Of a stretch of 64,000 nucleotides of DNA, positions 60,086-64,000 are shown piece by piece (the first letter of the stretch is position 1; every line of letters begins with the position of its first letter). A model generated the notes under the pieces. The model saw only the letters and a list, made by a program, of their open reading frames with translations. It searched no databases and had not been told where the DNA came from. The stretch comes from Streptomyces xinghaiensis S187 (GTDB lineage Bacteria; Actinomycetota; Actinomycetes; Streptomycetales; Streptomycetaceae), in the NCBI RefSeq assembly GCF_000220705.2, contig NZ_CP023202.1, positions 2,604,001-2,668,000 on the forward strand. Direction: 5' to 3'. A program made the position numbers and the translations under genes.

Positions 60086-61849
60086 GTGCGCAAGGTGCTC
60101 ATCGCCAACCGTGGCGAAATCGCTGTCCGCGTTGCCCGCGCCTGCCGGGACGCCGGGATCGCGAGCGTAGCCGTCTACGCCGATCCGGACCGGGACGCTC
60201 TGCACGTCCGCGCGGCCGACGAGGCCTACGCGCTGGGTGGTGACACCCCGGCAGCCAGCTATCTGGACATGTCCAAAGTCCTCAGGGCCGCCGCCGAGTC
60301 CGGCGCGGATGCCATCCACCCCGGGTACGGCTTCCTCTCGGAGAACGCCGAGTTCGCCCAGGCGGTCATCGACGCGGGCCTGATCTGGATCGGCCCGCCG
60401 CCGCAGGCCATCCGCGACCTCGGCGACAAGGTCGCGGCCCGCCACATCGCCCAGCGGGCCGGCGCGCCCCTGGTCGCCGGCACCCCCGACCCGGTCTCCG
60501 GCGCGGACGAGGTCGTGGCCTTCGCCGAGCAGCACGGCCTGCCGATCGCCATCAAGGCCGCCTTCGGCGGCGGCGGCCGCGGCCTGAAGGTCGCCCGCAC
60601 CCTCGAAGAGGTGCCCGAGCTGTACGACTCCGCGGTGCGCGAGGCGGTCGCCGCCTTCGGCCGCGGCGAGTGCTTCGTCGAGCGCTACCTGGACAAGCCG
60701 CGGCACGTCGAGACCCAGTGCCTCGCCGACACCCACGGCAACGTGGTGGTCGTCTCCACGCGCGACTGCTCGCTCCAGCGCCGCCACCAGAAGCTCGTCG
60801 AGGAGGCTCCCGCGCCCTTCCTCTCCGAGGAGCAGAACGCCGAGCTGTACCGCGCCTCCAAGGCGATCCTCAAGGAGGCCGGCTACGTCGGCGCCGGCAC
60901 CGTCGAGTTCCTCGTCGGCGTCGACGGCACGATCTCCTTCCTGGAGGTCAACACCCGTCTCCAGGTGGAGCACCCGGTCACCGAGGAGGTCACCGGCATC
61001 GACCTGGTCCGCGAGATGTTCCGCATCGCCGACGGCGAGGAACTCGGCTACGGGGACCCGGCCGTGCGCGGCCACTCCTTCGAGTTCCGCATCAACGGCG
61101 AGGACCCGGGGCGCAACTTCCTCCCGGCGCCCGGCACCGTCACCGTCTTCGCCCCGCCATCCGGCCCGGGCGTGCGGCTGGACGCCGGTGTCGAGTCCGG
61201 CTCGGTCATCGGCCCGGCGTGGGACTCCCTGCTCGCCAAGCTGATCGTCAGCGGCGCCACCCGGCAGCAGGCCCTGCAGCGGGCCGCCCGCGCGCTGGCC
61301 GAGTTCAGGGTCGAGGGCATGGCCACCGCGATCCCCTTCCACCGCGCGGTGGTCGAGGACCGGGCCTTCGCCCCCGAACTGGACGGGTCCGGCGAGCCGT
61401 TCACCGTCCACACCCGGTGGATCGAGACCGAGTTCGCCAACGAGATCCCGCCGTTCGCGGCCCCCGGCTCCGAGGACGCCGAGGCCGAGACCCGCGAGAC
61501 GGTCGTGGTCGAGGTCGGCGGCAAGCGGCTGGAGGTCTCCCTCCCGGCCTCGCTGGGTGTGGCGTCCGCCCCGGCCGCCGGGCAGAAGAAGCCCAAGCGG
61601 AAGACCGCGAAGAAGGCCGGCGCGGCCGCCTCGGGCGACACCCTCGCCTCGCCCATGCAGGGCACCGTCGTCAAGGTGGCCGTGGAAGAGGGCCAGCAGG
61701 TCAACGAGGGCGACCTGGTCGTCGTCCTGGAAGCCATGAAGATGGAGCAGCCGCTCAACGCGCACCGCTCCGGCACCGTCAAGGGCCTCGCCGCCGAGGT
61801 CGGCGCGGCGCTCTCCTCCGGCGCCGTCATCTGCGAGATCAAGGACTGA
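60086..61849 (+). CDS. accA: Acyl-CoA carboxylase alpha subunit (biotin carboxylase + biotin carrier)
   Basis: 587 residues from GTG 60086 (AAGGAGG nine bases upstream). Biotin carboxylase domain 1-450: I-A-N-R-G-E-I-A-V-R, H-P-G-Y-G-F-L-S-E-N, ATP-grasp G-G-G-G-R-G, E-V-N-T-R-L-Q-V-E-H-P-V-T-E. A basic Ala/Lys linker follows (~500-515), then the carrier domain with biotin Lys552 in E-A-M-K-M-E. It serves acetyl- and propionyl-CoA carboxylases, supplying malonyl- and methylmalonyl-CoA for fatty acids and polyketides. Works with the beta (56188) and epsilon (57891) subunits. Confidence 0.95.
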   Translation: MRKVLIANRGEIAVRVARACRDAGIASVAVYADPDRDALHVRAADEAYALGGDTPAASYLDMSKVLRAAAESGADAIHPGYGFLSENAEFAQAVIDAGLIWIGPPPQAIRDLGDKVAARHIAQRAGAPLVAGTPDPVSGADEVVAFAEQHGLPIAIKAAFGGGGRGLKVARTLEEVPELYDSAVREAVAAFGRGECFVERYLDKPRHVETQCLADTHGNVVVVSTRDCSLQRRHQKLVEEAPAPFLSEEQNAELYRASKAILKEAGYVGAGTVEFLVGVDGTISFLEVNTRLQVEHPVTEEVTGIDLVREMFRIADGEELGYGDPAVRGHSFEFRINGEDPGRNFLPAPGTVTVFAPPSGPGVRLDAGVESGSVIGPAWDSLLAKLIVSGATRQQALQRAARALAEFRVEGMATAIPFHRAVVEDRAFAPELDGSGEPFTVHTRWIETEFANEIPPFAAPGSEDAEAETRETVVVEVGGKRLEVSLPASLGVASAPAAGQKKPKRKTAKKAGAAASGDTLASPMQGTVVKVAVEEGQQVNEGDLVVVLEAMKMEQPLNAHRSGTVKGLAAEVGAALSSGAVICEIKD

Positions 61850-61878
61850 CCCCGCCCGCGCGGCGGACCCACCACGCG

Positions 61879-61906
61879 GCAGCCCCGGCCCGACGGCCGG
61901 GGCTGC
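61879..61906 (+). terminator. Terminator after the carboxylase alpha gene
   Basis: Perfect 12-bp stem (61879-61890 with 61895-61906), CGAC tetraloop, 30 bp after the stop. Confidence 0.85.
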
Positions 61907-62102
61907 GGCATGTCCCGGGCCGCCGCCGGGGGAGCCGTCACCACGGCCCGAGTCACGGCCCGGGAACCATGGCCCGCAATCCCGGACCGGCAAGCACGGC
62001 CATGACCACCGGCCCGGGCATTCGGCGGTCACCCACCCGTCCGGCGGTGGCATCCTGGGACGCACACGGTCGGTCGGCAGAGTGAGGGGAGGACCGGCGG
62101 CG

Positions 62103-62690
62103 ATGGCGACGGAGACGGAGCGGACGGCGGCGCGTCCGATGCGCGCGGACGCGCGGCGGAACCACGAGCGGCTGCTGGCCGTGGCCCGGTCCGCCTTCAC
62201 CGAGCACGGCACCGACACCTCGCTGGAGGACGTGGCGCGCCGCGCGGGCGTCGGCGTCGGCACCCTCTACCGGCACTTTCCCAGCCGCCGCGCACTCATC
62301 AGCGCCGTCTTCCAGAGCGAGGCCGACGCCCTGGTGGCCCGCGGGCGGGAACTGCTGGACGCGGCGGAGCCGTGCGCCGCGCTCCTGGCCTGGCTGCGGG
62401 CCCTCATCGGCCACGCCGTCACCTACCGCGGCCTCTCCCGCACCCTGATGACCGCCTCCCCGGACGGCAGTTGCGAACTCTCCTCCTGCAGCGTGCCGGT
62501 ACGGACCGCGGGCGGCGCCCTGCTGGCCCGGGCGCAGCGGTCCGGGAGCGTGCGGCCCGAGGTGGGGATCGGTGACCTGCTGCAGCTGACCAACGCCATC
62601 GCGATCGCCGCCGAGGAGACCCCCGGCGACACCGGGCTGGCGGACCGGCTCCTCACCCTCACCCTCCACGGCCTCCGGCCGGCCGCCTGA
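62103..62690 (+). CDS. TetR family transcriptional regulator
   Basis: 195 residues from ATG 62103. N-terminal helix-turn-helix: A-R-R-N-H-E-R-L-L-A-V-A-R-S-A-F-T-E-H-G, S-L-E-D-V-A-R-R-A-G-V-G-V-G-T-L-Y-R-H-F. The ligand domain resembles the SbtR-like C-terminal type (L-A-W-L-R-A-L-I-G-H). Its target is not obvious; the genes it would regulate may lie outside. Ends against DeoR with a hairpin between. Confidence 0.9.
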   Translation: MATETERTAARPMRADARRNHERLLAVARSAFTEHGTDTSLEDVARRAGVGVGTLYRHFPSRRALISAVFQSEADALVARGRELLDAAEPCAALLAWLRALIGHAVTYRGLSRTLMTASPDGSCELSSCSVPVRTAGGALLARAQRSGSVRPEVGIGDLLQLTNAIAIAAEETPGDTGLADRLLTLTLHGLRPAA

Positions 62691-62771
62691 GCAGCATGGC
62701 CCGCGCCGAAGAGGCATGGCCCGCGCCGGAGAAGCACGACCGCACCGGAGGGGAAAACCGGCCGCCGGGCG

Positions 62772-62799
62772 GCGGGCACCGTACGGCGTCGGTGCCCGC
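62772..62799. terminator. Terminator between TetR and DeoR genes
   Basis: 9-bp stem (62772-62780 with 62791-62799) and a 10-nt loop in the convergent gap. Confidence 0.65.
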
Positions 62800-62802
62800 A
62801 GC

Positions 62803-63795
62803 TCAGCGGCGGCGCAGGTCCGCCACCCGGCCGTTGCCCGGAGGCTGCTCGGCCAGCGAGGCGGCGCTGCGCAGGGGAGGCGGGGGCCCGCCCCCCGGAT
62901 GGGCCCGGCGCTGCCCGGGGAGCGGCAGGTCGTCCGTCTTGGCGGCGACGGGCGGCGGGGCCATCCGGCGCGGTCTTCGGCCGGCCGGGCCGCCGCTGTC
63001 GGTACCGCCGCCTCCCGGTCCGGCCACCGCGATCTGCACGCCCTGGTCGGCCAGGGCCTGGAGTTCGGTGGCGGCCCGGTCGTCGGGGGCGGGCGGTTCG
63101 TCCGTGACCAGCCGGGTGATCAGCTCGGTGGGCACCGTCTGGAACATGGTGTCGGTGCCCAGCTTGGTGTGGTCGGCGAGGACCACGACCTCGCCGGCGG
63201 CCTGGACCAGCGCCCGGTCCACGCTCGCCGAGAGCATGTTGGAGGTCGAGAGCCCGCGCTCGGCGGTCAGCCCGCTGCCGGACAGGAAGGCGCGGGAGAC
63301 GCGCAGCCCCTGCAGGGACAGCTCGGCACCGCTGCCGACCAGGGCGTAGTTGGAGCCGCGCAGGGTGCCGCCCGTCATGACGACCTCGACCCGGTTGGCG
63401 TGGGCGAGGGCCTGGGCGACGAGCAGGGAGTTGGTGACGACGGTCAGACCGGGGACGCGGGCGAGCCGGCGGGCCAGCTCCTGGGTGGTGGTGCCCGCGC
63501 CGACGACGATCGCCTCGCCCTCGGTGACGAGGCTCGCCGCCAGATCGGCGATGGCGGTCTTCTCGGCGCTGGCGAGATGGGACTTCTGCGGGAAGCCGGA
63601 CTCCCGGCTGAAGCCCCCGGGCAGGACCGCACCACCATGGCGGCGGTCGAGCAGTCCTTCTGCCTCCAGTGCCCGCACATCCCGCCGTACGGTCACTTCG
63701 GAGGTCTGGACGACGCGGGCGAGCTCCCGGAGCGACACCGCTCCGTTCGCACGCACCATTTCTAGGATCAATTGGCGACGTTCTGCAGCGAACAC
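62803..63795 (-). CDS. DeoR/GlpR family regulator with long basic tail
   Basis: 330 residues. DeoR helix-turn-helix at the N-terminus (A-A-E-R-R-Q-L-I-L-E-M-V, T-S-E-V-T-V-R-R-D-V-R-A-L-E, R-R-H-G-G-A) and the sugar-phosphate-binding domain (V-V-G-A-G-T-T-T, M-T-G-G-T-L-R, A-D-H-T-K). Typical members have ~255 residues; the extra ~75 C-terminal residues are Pro/Arg-rich and disordered. It probably represses a sugar or nucleoside operon beyond the window. Promoter region to the right (63796-64000) holds no gene; its last ~50 bp are C/G-rich short repeats. Confidence 0.92.
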   Translation of the reverse strand: MFAAERRQLILEMVRANGAVSLRELARVVQTSEVTVRRDVRALEAEGLLDRRHGGAVLPGGFSRESGFPQKSHLASAEKTAIADLAASLVTEGEAIVVGAGTTTQELARRLARVPGLTVVTNSLLVAQALAHANRVEVVMTGGTLRGSNYALVGSGAELSLQGLRVSRAFLSGSGLTAERGLSTSNMLSASVDRALVQAAGEVVVLADHTKLGTDTMFQTVPTELITRLVTDEPPAPDDRAATELQALADQGVQIAVAGPGGGGTDSGGPAGRRPRRMAPPPVAAKTDDLPLPGQRRAHPGGGPPPPLRSAASLAEQPPGNGRVADLRRR

Positions 63796-64000
63796 GAAAC
63801 TGACAGTAACGCCATCGACCGACTGCTTTCAGCAGTTTTCACCGAATAGCAGAAGTTGCCCGCAGGCGGGTCCCGCACCTGCTATACGCGATCGCGGCCG
63901 GGCCGTCGGACACCTGCCCGCCTGCCCGCACCGAGCCCGGCTCCCGTCCCGTCCCGTCCGCCCGTCCGTCCGTCCGGCCGTGCGCCCGTCCGGCTAGGCC

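Overview
The window is chromosomal DNA of a high-GC actinobacterium, almost certainly Streptomyces. The pointers are a mycothiol conjugate amidase, a two-subunit acyl-CoA carboxylase with its short epsilon subunit, class III adenylate cyclase beside birA, CebR-type cellobiose operators, a group of roadblock proteins, frequent GTG starts and third codon positions that are nearly all G/C.

Layout. 0.3-3.4 kb: hemolysin III-type membrane protein and a DUF255 thioredoxin-fold protein (core). 3.4-19.9 kb: an accessory zone inserted directly upstream of the DUF255 gene. It holds a Uma2 nuclease, a two-gene CBASS (HNH-SAVED Cap5 plus CD-NTase), a Nudix regulator with a three-gene nucleoside-phosphorylase/membrane-protein operon, a frameshifted RHS/HINT polymorphic toxin with an immunity-like gene, a truncated integrase, a frameshifted XRE regulator and fossils of a BREX-type methylase and an IS3 transposase. 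Two extra copies of the first ~123 bp of the DUF255 gene (7.6-7.7 and 12.95-13.1 kb) cut the zone into cassettes. 19.9-31.9 kb: core genes (mca, DUF4307, greA, DrrAB-type exporter, ilvA, MarR, a sigma-like protein, metB, two paralogous unknowns, msrA). 31.9-34.15 kb: a second small island (DinB-like protein, PD-(D/E)xK-like protein) between the real 3' end of msrA and a second, diverged msrA 3' end. 34.5-37.8 kb: reductase, secreted AA10 LPMO under a CebR box, NUP family protein. 38-40.3 kb: three roadblock proteins and a DUF4388-like protein without a GTPase. 40.8-49.4 kb: small unknown genes, an orphan CebR box, DUF1330 and SnoaL-like proteins, a Gln-rich protein, a MacB-type ABC exporter, an L,D-transpeptidase lipoprotein and an LAxTG surface protein. 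49.6-64 kb: core metabolism and signalling: hutH, enoyl-CoA hydratase, diguanylate cyclase, adenylate cyclase, birA, acyl-CoA carboxylase beta, epsilon and alpha subunits, maf, TetR and DeoR regulators.

How genes work together. BirA would biotinylate the carboxylase alpha subunit (Lys552), which pairs with the beta and epsilon subunits to make malonyl-/methylmalonyl-CoA. Cap5 and the CD-NTase form a translationally coupled anti-phage pair. The phosphorylase protein and the next membrane protein share a short motif that could couple them physically. The two islands look alike in that each is bounded by a coding gene end present both intact and as a diverged extra copy, which suggests recombination with related genomes at gene ends as the way accessory genes arrive.

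Limits. Everything was read by eye; family calls rest on motifs and no database search was possible. The single-base frameshifts (near 13989 and 19090) could be sequencing errors.
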